Source of the DNA: Clostridia bacterium
GTDB lineage: Bacteria > Bacillota > Clostridia > Oscillospirales > CAG-272
Assembly (NCBI GenBank): GCA_017408585.1
Contig: JAFQUJ010000012.1
Location: forward strand, 1 to 64,000
Direction of reading: 5' to 3'
DNA length: 64,000 nucleotides
This document shows, piece by piece, positions 24,054 through 32,609 of this stretch. The position numbers and the translations under genes are program-made. Each line of letters opens with the position of its first letter. Position 1 is the first letter of the stretch. The notes under the pieces are model-generated. The model was given only the letters and a program-made list of their open reading frames with translations, was not told the DNA's origin and ran no database searches.

Positions 24054-26540
24054 TTATTCGTTAGAGGGAACAAATATACCGCCACGATACATAGTTCCTT
24101 CTCTGCGAGAGGTACCATCAATTTCGATTACACTGTTGCTTTGCTTGTTTCTAAAGAAAGCGCCAATGTATATTTTGCCATCAGAGGCAACATAAACACC
24201 CTCTCCAAACCATTGACCATTGTGCCATTCGCCTTGATAAATATCGCCATTTGCATAGCGCATAGTGCCATTTCCACTTGGCTGACCGTAAATGTTGCGC
24301 GCACCCTCATAGGTGTCCTCAGCCGGTGGTGGACCATCAAAGTGAGGGATAGTAGGCTCGGGTCTGTCAGAGATAATTTCTTCCTCGCTCTCGGTCTTTT
24401 CCTCGTCGTCAAAGCCCTCTTCAACCTCGAAGCCCTCGTCGTCGCCCCAGCTTACATCGTCATTATCCTCATCGCTCTCCTCGTCGTCATCGAGAATATC
24501 GTCAATGATTTGCTCAATCTCGTCAAGATTGATATCGTCCTCGTTTTCACTATCAATATCTGCTACGGGGGCAGAATCTAAGCCAAGGTCGGTTACATCC
24601 TCGTTACCTACATTAATGTCACTTACATCATCTGCAATAGCTATATCCTCAACCTCGTCAGATTTATTCATAGGTGAGCCAACACCACCAAGAATTTCTC
24701 TTGGAGAGTCCTCAATAACAGGAGCAGAGAACGCGCCGGGCTTCTTTCTCTTTCCTGATTTTCCAAAGCCTGACGAGCCAAAGCTGGAGCGAGCAGAGGC
24801 AGATGGAGCTACATCCTCAGAAGAAGGCTCTGTTTCGCTACTTGTAATATCATCCTCGTCATATGAAGGGGTTACAGGAGCGCTGACAGGAGTGCTCCTT
24901 GTGGTTGGAGCAGGAATTGTTTCACCTAGGAATGTGCCATTTTCCCATTCACCCTCTTGGATTGAGCCATCAGCTAGAACGAGCTTACCATATCCGTGAT
25001 ATTGGTCGTTTCTAAACTCGCCCTCGTAAACATCGCCATCGTCCCAAACACGCTTGCCATGTCCGTTAAAGTCTCCATCAGCGAACTCGCCCTCGTAGTA
25101 GTTGTTTTCAGCCCAAACATAGCGACCGAATCCGTTACGCTTTCCGTCAGCGAATTCACCCTTGTAATATGTTCCGTCAGTCCAATGATATGTACCCTCT
25201 CCGTGAAGCTTATCGTCTAGGAATTCACCCTCGTAGTAGTTGCCACTCTCCCAAACACGCTTACCATGTCCGTTAAAGTTGCCTTCCTTGAACTCGCCCT
25301 CGTAGTAGTTGTTTTCAGCCCAAACATAGCGTCCGTAGCCGTCGCGCTTATCCTCGACGAAGTCGCCCTCGTAATATGAGCCGTCGGGCCAAACACGCTT
25401 ACCATTACCATTGAAGTTGCCACCGGAGAAGGGGCCCTCATAGTATCCGCCATCGCTCCATGTGTATGTACCATAGCCCTCAAGCTCGTCGCCTTGGAAC
25501 TCACCCTCGTAGTAGTTTCCGTTATCCCACGCGCGAAGACCGTAGCCTGTAAAATCGCCATCAACGAAGTCACCCTCGTAGAAGTTGGACTCGGACCAGG
25601 CGTAAACGCCTCGACCGGTACGCGCGCCCTCGACAAAATCACCATCATAGTATGTTCCGTCGGGCCATGTATATGTACCGTTACCGTGACGCTTGTCATT
25701 CTTCCATGAGCCCTCATAGTGAGAGCCGTCCTCCCAGGAGAACATACCAAAGCCCTCAAAGTTTCCGTTTACAAATTCACCCTCGTAGCGATTTCCGTCG
25801 GGCCAGCTGAGAATACCATAGCCCTCGGGGCGACCGTTTGAGCCAACAGGGCCCGTATATGTACCATTAGCAAAGCTAATCGTTCTTGAAGGAGTTCTCC
25901 TTACATTTCTTGGTGGAGTTCTCTTAGTTGGTCTTGGAGCTTTCTTTGCTACTGCGCTTGGTGGAGCTTTTGTAGGCGGAACATTTGGCTGAGCGTTGCT
26001 GGTGCTAACGGGAGCGCCGGCAGGAGCGCTAATAGGCTCGTCAATGTCAAAATTGCCCGTGGTTTCAAAATCGTTTGTCCAATCGTATGCGCCGTCGCTT
26101 GACGAGGTAGTGGGCTCGTCGTCCCAATCAAAATCGTCGTTTGACGAGGTAGTAGGCTCATCGTTCCAATCGGAATTGTCATTTTCCTCTACTGTGTTGT
26201 AATCGTCATCAAGATCAAAGCTAAAATCTGTTGTTGTGAAGTCGTTTTCCCAATCATGTGATGCGCTCGACGAGCGAGAAGAGGAGCTAGAAGAGCGAGA
26301 GGGGGAGCTACAAAATGCATCGTTTGCCCAATCTCCGTCCTCCTCGTTTCCGTTTGCATAGGTCATTTTGCCCTTGCCGTGTCTTTTTCCGTTCTTCCAA
26401 TAGCCCTCATAGGAGTCGCCATTGTTCCAATAAAATGTACCATATCCGTCGGGATTGTTATTTGAGTCTAGATCTCCTGTATAAAATCCGTCGTCGGTAG
26501 AAATTGATTTGTTGTCAGTTGGATTTCCGTAAATTCCCAT
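24054..26540 (-). CDS. MORN-repeat protein (828 aa)
   Basis: This is the largest of the four, with about 19 MORN repeats. Residues 1-75 hold two or three repeats, followed by a serine-rich and strongly acidic linker (about 75-175) and a proline/arginine segment (about 180-225). A regular central block of fourteen repeats comes next (about 225-540), then a second very acidic linker (about 650-735). The C-terminal module begins DTYEGARNIYGQPSGNG. The central repeats are also similar at the DNA level. AAGGGAG precedes the ATG. There is no secretion signal. It looks like a long extended scaffold of beta-hairpins with flexible, charged spacers. Confidence 0.85.
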   Translation of the reverse strand: MGIYGNPTDNKSISTDDGFYTGDLDSNNNPDGYGTFYWNNGDSYEGYWKNGKRHGKGKMTYANGNEEDGDWANDAFCSSPSRSSSSSSRSSSASHDWENDFTTTDFSFDLDDDYNTVEENDNSDWNDEPTTSSNDDFDWDDEPTTSSSDGAYDWTNDFETTGNFDIDEPISAPAGAPVSTSNAQPNVPPTKAPPSAVAKKAPRPTKRTPPRNVRRTPSRTISFANGTYTGPVGSNGRPEGYGILSWPDGNRYEGEFVNGNFEGFGMFSWEDGSHYEGSWKNDKRHGNGTYTWPDGTYYDGDFVEGARTGRGVYAWSESNFYEGDFVDGDFTGYGLRAWDNGNYYEGEFQGDELEGYGTYTWSDGGYYEGPFSGGNFNGNGKRVWPDGSYYEGDFVEDKRDGYGRYVWAENNYYEGEFKEGNFNGHGKRVWESGNYYEGEFLDDKLHGEGTYHWTDGTYYKGEFADGKRNGFGRYVWAENNYYEGEFADGDFNGHGKRVWDDGDVYEGEFRNDQYHGYGKLVLADGSIQEGEWENGTFLGETIPAPTTRSTPVSAPVTPSYDEDDITSSETEPSSEDVAPSASARSSFGSSGFGKSGKRKKPGAFSAPVIEDSPREILGGVGSPMNKSDEVEDIAIADDVSDINVGNEDVTDLGLDSAPVADIDSENEDDINLDEIEQIIDDILDDDEESDEDNDDVSWGDDEGFEVEEGFDDEEKTESEEEIISDRPEPTIPHFDGPPPAEDTYEGARNIYGQPSGNGTMRYANGDIYQGEWHNGQWFGEGVYVASDGKIYIGAFFRNKQSNSVIEIDGTSRREGTMYRGGIFVPSNE

Positions 26541-26557
26541 TTTAAATCTCCCTTATA

Positions 26558-28045
26558 TTATTTAGCAAAGAAAATGCCATTTGTTAGTCGTCCGCGCACG
26601 CAACCGTTCTTTACAACGCTTTCGCTTGCCCGTGTGCCGATAAAGCTACCAAAGAAGGTTGTTCCGTCGGAGAGGGTGTAAACGCCTGCGCCATACCAAG
26701 CGCCATTCTTCCACTCACCCTCGTAGGTTTCACCGTTTGCGTATCTCATTTTTCCTACGCCATGAGGCTGACCGTAGGAGTTTCTTTCGCCCTCGTAAGC
26801 ATCTTCCTTTACCTCGGGCTCTTCCTCGATTTCCTCGTCGCCCCAGCTCTCGTCATCTGCGACAAATTCGCCATCTACAATTTTGCCGACAACCTCGTCA
26901 CCATCGGGGGTTGTCATTGTGACATCGTAATCTTCCGAGGCTTTGAAAAAGCCGTCCCATTCCTCGCAATAGTACGAAACGCCATTTTCGTCAACATAAG
27001 TGCCCTCGCCCGACCAATCGCCATTCCAGAAGAGTCCTGTGTAGGTCGCTCCATTTGCGTATGTCATGGTTGAGTCCTCATCTGTGATAGAACAAGGCAC
27101 GCCACCATCAAATTCACCCTCGTAAACATCACCATTTGCGTAGGTGTATGTACCATAGATGAAGTTGTCATCGTCAATATTGCCCTTAAAAATGTTACCG
27201 TCTTCAACATGGAGAAGCGCCTCGCCTGTAAAATAGCTTGCATTGAGAAATCTACTATAGCTCCAATTTCCCGACATATAATCGCCGTTTGGGTAACGGA
27301 GATAGCCATCACCACTTTTGATGCCATTTTCAAAGTGACCCTCGTAGGTTGCTCCGTCAGGCATTGTCATAATTCCGTCGGCCTCATTCCAAAATCCGTC
27401 GATTACCTCGCCCTCAAAGGTAGAGCCGGCCCAGTCGCTTCCGCCAAAATAGATCTTGCATTTTCCCATTTGCTTGTCGTTTTTGTACTCACCCTCGTAC
27501 CAGCCACCATCATCATAGACAACTCTTGCGTGTCCGTGAAGGTCATTGTTGAGAAAATCTCCCTCGTAGGTAAATACTCCAAGATATCTATATACGCCCT
27601 TACCGGTGCGATTGCCATTAACCCAATCGCCCTCGTACCAAGAGCCGGAGGACCAAATGATTTTACCCTTGCCGTGCCACTCTCCGTTTCGAATTTCACC
27701 CTCGTAGCTTGAGCCGTCGGCATAGGTCATTTTACCAAATCCGTGCCACACTCCATTTAAAACATCACCCTCGTAGGTTGCACCATTAAGTGACGAATCA
27801 GTGCCAAAATAGATTTTACATTTGCCCGTTTGCTGACCATTGACATAGTCGCCATCATAGTAGCCACCATCGGGATAGGTGTATCTTCCGTGACCATGCC
27901 AAGCACCATTAACAAAATCGCCCTCGTAGGAGAAGCCCTCCCATTCACCGTGCCATGTTGTTTTGCCAAATCCGTGTGGCTGACCTGCCGAGTTCACATC
28001 GCCATAATAGGATTGATCGCCATAATTTATTGTTTGCTTTGCCAT
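26558..28045 (-). CDS. MORN-repeat protein (495 aa)
   Basis: It has about 16 MORN repeats in a nearly continuous run (residues 1-360). An acidic linker around 395-412 follows and then the shared C-terminal module, beginning DAYEGERNSYGQPHGVG. The N-terminus carries the shared start motif (GDVNSAGQPHGFG). Two repeats read GKCKIYFG, where cysteine replaces the usual final glycine; the same variant occurs twice, 120 residues apart, which suggests internal duplication. AAGGAGAG precedes the start. It is predicted to be cytosolic. Confidence 0.85.
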   Translation of the reverse strand: MAKQTINYGDQSYYGDVNSAGQPHGFGKTTWHGEWEGFSYEGDFVNGAWHGHGRYTYPDGGYYDGDYVNGQQTGKCKIYFGTDSSLNGATYEGDVLNGVWHGFGKMTYADGSSYEGEIRNGEWHGKGKIIWSSGSWYEGDWVNGNRTGKGVYRYLGVFTYEGDFLNNDLHGHARVVYDDGGWYEGEYKNDKQMGKCKIYFGGSDWAGSTFEGEVIDGFWNEADGIMTMPDGATYEGHFENGIKSGDGYLRYPNGDYMSGNWSYSRFLNASYFTGEALLHVEDGNIFKGNIDDDNFIYGTYTYANGDVYEGEFDGGVPCSITDEDSTMTYANGATYTGLFWNGDWSGEGTYVDENGVSYYCEEWDGFFKASEDYDVTMTTPDGDEVVGKIVDGEFVADDESWGDEEIEEEPEVKEDAYEGERNSYGQPHGVGKMRYANGETYEGEWKNGAWYGAGVYTLSDGTTFFGSFIGTRASESVVKNGCVRGRLTNGIFFAK

Positions 28046-28070
28046 TTTTCTCTCCTTTATCAGTTAGCTA

Positions 28071-29678
28071 TCAGTTAGCGTGGAACACGCCATTATCCAT
28101 AGTTCCGTGGATGGATCTTCCGTCCTTGATTAGCGTTATATTTAGGCTTTGCTTAGTTGACAGGAATGAGCCCTTATATACATTACCCTCGGGATCTGTA
28201 TATGTACCCTCTCTGTACCACTTTCCGTATGCCCAGCCACCATCATAAATTGAACCGTCGGCATAATACATTTTGCCCTTACCGTGAGGCAAGCCCTTGA
28301 AGTTCTTTTCACCCTCGTAGCGATCCTCTGCCTTGTCGGGCGTAAACTTAAAGTCCTTCATTGAACCGTCGCTCTCACTCTCGCCATCGTCACGCAACAC
28401 AACCTCGGCAGAGCCGTTTCCGTCCCAACAGGAAGAGAAGTATGAGATTTTCTTGCCACCATCATTTACAGTAAATGTTCCTGAGCCACACCATTCCTCT
28501 TCCTTCCAGTTACCCTCATAGGTGTTTCCGTTCGCCCAAGTGAATTTGCCCTTGCCCTCAAAGGAATCGTTTGCAAACTCGCCCTCGTAGGTGTCGCCAT
28601 TTACATAGGTAAATTTGCCCTTGCCCTCAAAGGAATCGTCCTTGAATTCACCCTCGTAGGTGTCGCCATCAGCGAAGAAGAAATAGCCGTTACCACAGAA
28701 CAGACCGTCTATAATAGTGCCCTCACAGCAATCTCCGCTGTCCCATGTCTTTTTTCCGTAGCCCTCTGCCTTGCCATCGACAAACTCGCCCTCGTAGGTG
28801 AATTCCAGCTCGTCTATGCGAAGCTTACCTGTACCGTGAGGCAAGCCATTTTTTACAGGGCCTGTATAAATTCCGCCATCGTATTCAATTGTTACATCGT
28901 CATTTTCGTAGCTTTGCTCCTCGAATATCTCCTCGTCGTCTTCCTCGTATTCCGGCTCGTCGTCAATCTTCGTGCTGGAAAGCGCCTCTTCAAGATCCTC
29001 GACAAAGTCAGCGGGAGCAGAGCATTCGCCCTCGAACAAATCGTCCTTCCAATCGCCAAACTTTTTTATTCCGTCAGGGAAGGTCATTTGACCATATCCG
29101 TGACGCATGCCATTTTGGAAAAATCCGTTATAAACCGCACCGCTACCCCAAGTCATCATACCACGGCCGGTCATCTCTCCATTTACAAATTCACCATCAT
29201 AGGTAGCGTCAAGGAATGAAATTACAAGCTTTCCTCTACCATGAGGCGCTCCGCTTGAATTAACCTGTCCTGTATATTTTCCGTCGTTAAAATCAATATC
29301 CTCAACAAAGCCACTTGGCGCGTCAAGCTCAACCTCGTCCTCGTCGTCCTCGAGAGGCTCCGGCTCGTTAGCCCTCGGTGAGCTACTCTCGCCAACAAAG
29401 AGGTCGTCGTCCCATTCACCGTCCTGTACGCCACCGTCGGAATAGGTCATTTTTCCATGTCCCTCGCGCCTGCCATCAACGAAGTCGCCCTCGTAAACAG
29501 TTCCGGTTTTCCATGTCATAACACCCCAACCGGTCATTTTTCCGTCTTTAAAGTCACCCTCATAGGTGCAGTCAAGATATGGAATTTCAAGCGTTCCGTG
29601 TCCGTGGGGAAGCTTGCTTGAATTAACCTCGCCCGTGTATTTTCCGTCCTCAAAATCCATAGAAGTAACTCTTGCCAT
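28071..29678 (-). CDS. MORN-repeat protein (535 aa), first of the four
   Basis: It has about 16 MORN repeats arranged as three longer super-repeats. Each opens with DGxYTGxV and PHGxG and is separated from the next by an acidic linker (about 95-120 and 215-260). The shared C-terminal module starts DRYEGEKNFKGLPHGKG. I chose the ATG at 29678, with AAAGGA 8 nt upstream; starts up to 33 nt earlier are in frame but poorly placed. A promoter at 30021-30049 gives a structured leader of about 335 nt. It is predicted to be cytosolic. Confidence 0.85.
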   Translation of the reverse strand: MARVTSMDFEDGKYTGEVNSSKLPHGHGTLEIPYLDCTYEGDFKDGKMTGWGVMTWKTGTVYEGDFVDGRREGHGKMTYSDGGVQDGEWDDDLFVGESSSPRANEPEPLEDDEDEVELDAPSGFVEDIDFNDGKYTGQVNSSGAPHGRGKLVISFLDATYDGEFVNGEMTGRGMMTWGSGAVYNGFFQNGMRHGYGQMTFPDGIKKFGDWKDDLFEGECSAPADFVEDLEEALSSTKIDDEPEYEEDDEEIFEEQSYENDDVTIEYDGGIYTGPVKNGLPHGTGKLRIDELEFTYEGEFVDGKAEGYGKKTWDSGDCCEGTIIDGLFCGNGYFFFADGDTYEGEFKDDSFEGKGKFTYVNGDTYEGEFANDSFEGKGKFTWANGNTYEGNWKEEEWCGSGTFTVNDGGKKISYFSSCWDGNGSAEVVLRDDGESESDGSMKDFKFTPDKAEDRYEGEKNFKGLPHGKGKMYYADGSIYDGGWAYGKWYREGTYTDPEGNVYKGSFLSTKQSLNITLIKDGRSIHGTMDNGVFHAN

Positions 29679-29679
29679 A

Positions 29680-30020
29680 ATATCCATCCTTTCAATATTT
29701 TCTCTATGCACGCACGCGTGCCTCGGCCCTTAAAGCAAGGGGAAGAGAATGCCCTTGCTTTAAGAGCCGATACCCAAGGGTATGTGCCCAAGGGTGTATA
29801 TTTTAATTATACAGTATCAGCTGTAAATAAATGTCGCATATCTCGTGACATTAAATTGCGAAAAACTCTCCGTCGATCATTCTTCCGTGAATATATACAA
29901 ATTCTAGCACGCGCGAGTGAAAAATAGGTCACAATAATGTGACTTGCAAAAAAATAAAAAATGCTCGAGCGAGGCTCAAAAAAAGAGCTTGCGTGCTAAA
30001 TTATATAGATATACATTCTA
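29680..30020 (-). promoter_or_regulatory. long structured 5' leader of the MORN operon
   Basis: There is no gene here. Going downstream from the promoter, the minus strand holds GTCACATTATTGTGAC (a perfect palindrome), then two copies of ACCCTTGGG. A large hairpin follows in which GGCTCTTAAAGCAAGGG pairs with CCCTTGCTTTAAGGGCC (about 29727-29769). A second possible -10 (TATAAT, 29806-29811) lies inside but lacks a good -35. It may be a cis-regulatory RNA or simply an attenuator. Confidence 0.45.
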
Positions 30021-30049
30021 ATTATACTATAATTTATAATATTAGTCAA
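30021..30049 (-). promoter_or_regulatory. sigma-A promoter of the MORN operon
   Basis: On the minus strand TTGACT, 17 nt, TATAAT. It lies just past the EF-G-like gene's terminator, so the MORN genes are transcribed separately from that gene. Confidence 0.8.
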
Positions 30050-30121
30050 CAAATTTTAACTAAAAATGAACGAAAAAGACAAAAATTTTGGTGCAAGGGG
30101 CGAGGCGTGTCAAAAAAAGAA

Positions 30122-30150
30122 TTGAGGCCTGCAAAAAGCAAGCCTCAAAA
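30122..30150 (-). terminator. terminator of the EF-G-like gene
   Basis: On the minus strand GAGGCTTGC and GCAGGCCTC pair around a T-rich loop and lead into AATTCTTTTTTT. Confidence 0.7.
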
Positions 30151-30165
30151 CGAGATTTTATTAAA

Positions 30166-32211
30166 TTAGTCGAGCTGTCTTGGCGCAACCTTTGATGCGA
30201 TTTGCGCAGGAACCTCCTCGTAGCGAACAAAGTGGAATGTGAAATTGCCTCGACCCTGTGTCATAGCACGAAGGGCAATTACATAGTCAACCATTTCAGC
30301 CTTTGGAACTTCAGCCTCAACAACTGTATATTTTGGATGCTTTGCATCAGGCTCCATTCCGAGAACTCTGCCACGGCGCTTGTTAAGGTCACCCATAACA
30401 TCACCAACCATATTTTCCGGAACGCTAACCTTGAGTGTGCCGATAGGCTCAAGAAGCACAGGATTTGCTGCTGTGAGCTCCTTATAAGCAAGGCGCGCTG
30501 CGAGCTTGAACGAAAGCTCGTTTGAGTCAACATCGTGATACGAGCCACCTGTTAGATCTGCTGCGAGATTTACCATAGGATAGCCGAGAAGAACGCCGAC
30601 CTTCATAGCCTCCTCAAGTCCCTTTTCAACAGCAGGGAAATAGCCCTTTGGAACTTCACCGCCAACTACGCTGGTAGTAAATGTAAGACCGTCATTTTCG
30701 CTATGTGAGAATGTAATTTTAACATGACCGTATTGTCCTGCGCCACCGGACTGCTTTTTGTGCTTGCCCTCAACGCTGATGGTCTTTTTAATTGTTTCAC
30801 GATATGCGATTTTTGGAGTTTGTAGCTTGATTGTAACGCCGTATCTTGTTTTCAGCTTGCAAACTACTGTGTCAAGGTGAACATCACCTATACCCTTGAT
30901 AAGAAGCTCACCGGTTTCAACGAAGTTTTCAAACTTAACTGTCTTATCCTCGTCGAGAATTTTTGCAATAGCGGTTGCAACCTTATCCTCGTCTCTTGCC
31001 TCAGTCTTGATTGCCATTGTCATGTTGGCCTCAGGGAACACGATAGGAGCGTACTCTGTGGTTGTTTTCTCACACAGGGTGTCATTTGTGTTGGTATTTG
31101 AAAGCTTTGCGATAACACCAATATCACCACAAGCGAGTGAGTCAACCTCGGTCTGCTTTTTACCGCAAATCGTGTAAATCTTGGAGAATTTCTCCTCAGC
31201 GCCTGTGTTGACATTTTTAAGAACCATATCCTTCTTAAGCTCACCATTCATAACCTTAAAGAAGGAGAAGCGACCAACAAATGGGTCAGCGATAGTTTTG
31301 AATACGAATAGACGGCACTCTCCGTCACGCTCGATTGCGATATCAGAGCCATCGGGAGCTTTTTCAACCTTCTTTGCGGTATGGCGTGGGAAGGATTGAG
31401 CGATAGCTGTAAGAATTGAGTAAATTCCACGCATATTTTCAGACGAGCCACACCAAACGGGAACGATAGCGCCTGTAATCATACCCTCGTGAAGAGCGAG
31501 AGCACATTCCTCAGCGCTAAAACGCTCACCCTCAAAGAACTTTTCAAGCATTTCCTCGTTGGTTTGAGCAACTGCTTCCATGAAGATTTCCTCATACTTT
31601 TGAGCAATCTCAAGTCTTGAAGGAGTCATTTCCTCCTCTTGACGCTCACCATTAGGGAGATAACGGAAGCACTTCATAGTCATAAGGTCAACCATCATAA
31701 CGCCATTAGGCTCTTTAATAGGAATAAATACAGGACAAAGCGCATTTCCAAACTCGTCACGGAGCTGATTGAATACCTTGTCAAAGTCTGCGTCGGGATC
31801 GTCACATTTATTAATAAAGAAGGCTCTTGGAAGACCTGCATCTAATGCGTTATACCAAGCAATTTCTGTTCCAACCTCCATGCCCGCCTTTGCATCAACA
31901 TTGATAAGACAAGCGTCAGCAACTCTTAGAGCACTTGAAACCTCACCTGCAAAGCCAAGGAAGCCGGGGCAGTCGAGAATGTTTATCTTAGCGTCATTCC
32001 ATGTAAGATTACAAACGGAAAGACCTATTGAAATTTGTCTTTTGATTTCCTCGGGGTCATAGTCGGAAACTGTGTTTCCGTCGCAAACTCTGCCAAGACG
32101 GTCTGTTGCGCCCGCACGCCAGAGCATTGCCTCGATTGTAGCTGTCTTACCGCTACCACTGTGACCGATAAGACATACATTTCTAATGTCGTTGGTTAAG
32201 AATTTTGCCAT
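30166..32211 (-). CDS. elongation factor G-like GTPase (EF-G2 type)
   Basis: This 681-residue translational GTPase has the P-loop GHSGSGKT in place of the canonical AHIDAGKT of EF-G. DCPGFLGF is its switch II and NKCD its G4 motif. Domains II-V follow, with GDVHLDTV and the C-terminal domain IV/V motif GGSYHDVDS...KRRGRVLGM. This fits the second EF-G-like group common in Clostridia, not the essential translocase. Its role is unknown, possibly ribosome recycling or stress. The ATG at 32211 follows GAGGAA. Its promoter is at 32296-32324. It is upstream of the MORN cluster but separated by its own terminator. Confidence 0.9.
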   Translation of the reverse strand: MAKFLTNDIRNVCLIGHSGSGKTATIEAMLWRAGATDRLGRVCDGNTVSDYDPEEIKRQISIGLSVCNLTWNDAKINILDCPGFLGFAGEVSSALRVADACLINVDAKAGMEVGTEIAWYNALDAGLPRAFFINKCDDPDADFDKVFNQLRDEFGNALCPVFIPIKEPNGVMMVDLMTMKCFRYLPNGERQEEEMTPSRLEIAQKYEEIFMEAVAQTNEEMLEKFFEGERFSAEECALALHEGMITGAIVPVWCGSSENMRGIYSILTAIAQSFPRHTAKKVEKAPDGSDIAIERDGECRLFVFKTIADPFVGRFSFFKVMNGELKKDMVLKNVNTGAEEKFSKIYTICGKKQTEVDSLACGDIGVIAKLSNTNTNDTLCEKTTTEYAPIVFPEANMTMAIKTEARDEDKVATAIAKILDEDKTVKFENFVETGELLIKGIGDVHLDTVVCKLKTRYGVTIKLQTPKIAYRETIKKTISVEGKHKKQSGGAGQYGHVKITFSHSENDGLTFTTSVVGGEVPKGYFPAVEKGLEEAMKVGVLLGYPMVNLAADLTGGSYHDVDSNELSFKLAARLAYKELTAANPVLLEPIGTLKVSVPENMVGDVMGDLNKRRGRVLGMEPDAKHPKYTVVEAEVPKAEMVDYVIALRAMTQGRGNFTFHFVRYEEVPAQIASKVAPRQLD

Positions 32212-32295
32212 TGTGTTGTTCCTCTTTTCTTTTGTATTCGGCAACCTCGTAGCCAAAGCCACTAATTGCCTAAAAAATTATATTACTATGTAATA

Positions 32296-32324
32296 ATTGT
32301 ATCACTTTAAAAAGAACATATCAA
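32296..32324 (-). promoter_or_regulatory. sigma-A promoter of the EF-G-like gene
   Basis: On the minus strand TTGATA, 17 nt, TACAAT. Confidence 0.7.
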
Positions 32325-32426
32325 CCCTTTTTGTATAATTTTGTTAAAATACACTAAAATTAAACTATCAACTTGTGCAACTTGCACAAATAAAGGCGAA
32401 AATAAAAGGCACTCAAATGAATGCCT

Positions 32427-32565
32427 TTATCTGTTAATCCTTGGATTGTTTGTTCTTTCAAGTAAATAGTCAATTGAAACATCGAAATAATCAGCTATTG
32501 CAATCAGCATAGAATAGTCAGCTCGGCAGGCTCAATCAATCCGGTAGTTATAGAAAGATAAGCTA
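32427..32565 (-). pseudogene. C-terminal remnant of an XRE-family regulator
   Basis: In one minus-strand frame the sequence reads LSFYNYRID, stop, ACRADYSMLIAIADYFDVS, then IDYLLERTNNPRINR and a final stop. MLIAIADYFDVSIDYLL is the standard end of Cro/C1-type HTH repressors, and the preceding part aligns with their third and fourth helices. The N-terminal half is missing and a stop codon interrupts the frame, so the gene is broken. No ribosome site is present. Confidence 0.65.
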
Positions 32566-32575
32566 CATAGCAAGC

Positions 32576-32602
32576 AAAAAAGCACCCGACGGGTGCTTTT
32601 TG
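32576..32602 (-). terminator. terminator of the phosphoesterase gene
   Basis: AAAAGCACCCGTCGGGTGCTTTTTT on the minus strand, just past the stop at 32610. Confidence 0.85.
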
Positions 32603-32609
32603 TATTTAG

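Noticed and set aside
25217..25759. Long open frame in another frame of the 828-residue MORN gene
   Set aside because: It is a shadow frame sustained by the DNA-level repeats of the MORN gene; composition is unnatural and there is no start site.
28071..29711. Longer start (29711) for the first MORN gene
   Set aside because: AAAGGA lies inside the extension, correctly spaced for the ATG at 29678, and the extension does not match the start motif shared by the paralogs.
29939..30169. 76-codon open frame on the plus strand
   Set aside because: It lies across the MORN promoter and the EF-G-like terminator on the opposite strand, is lysine-rich by base composition, and has no ribosome site.
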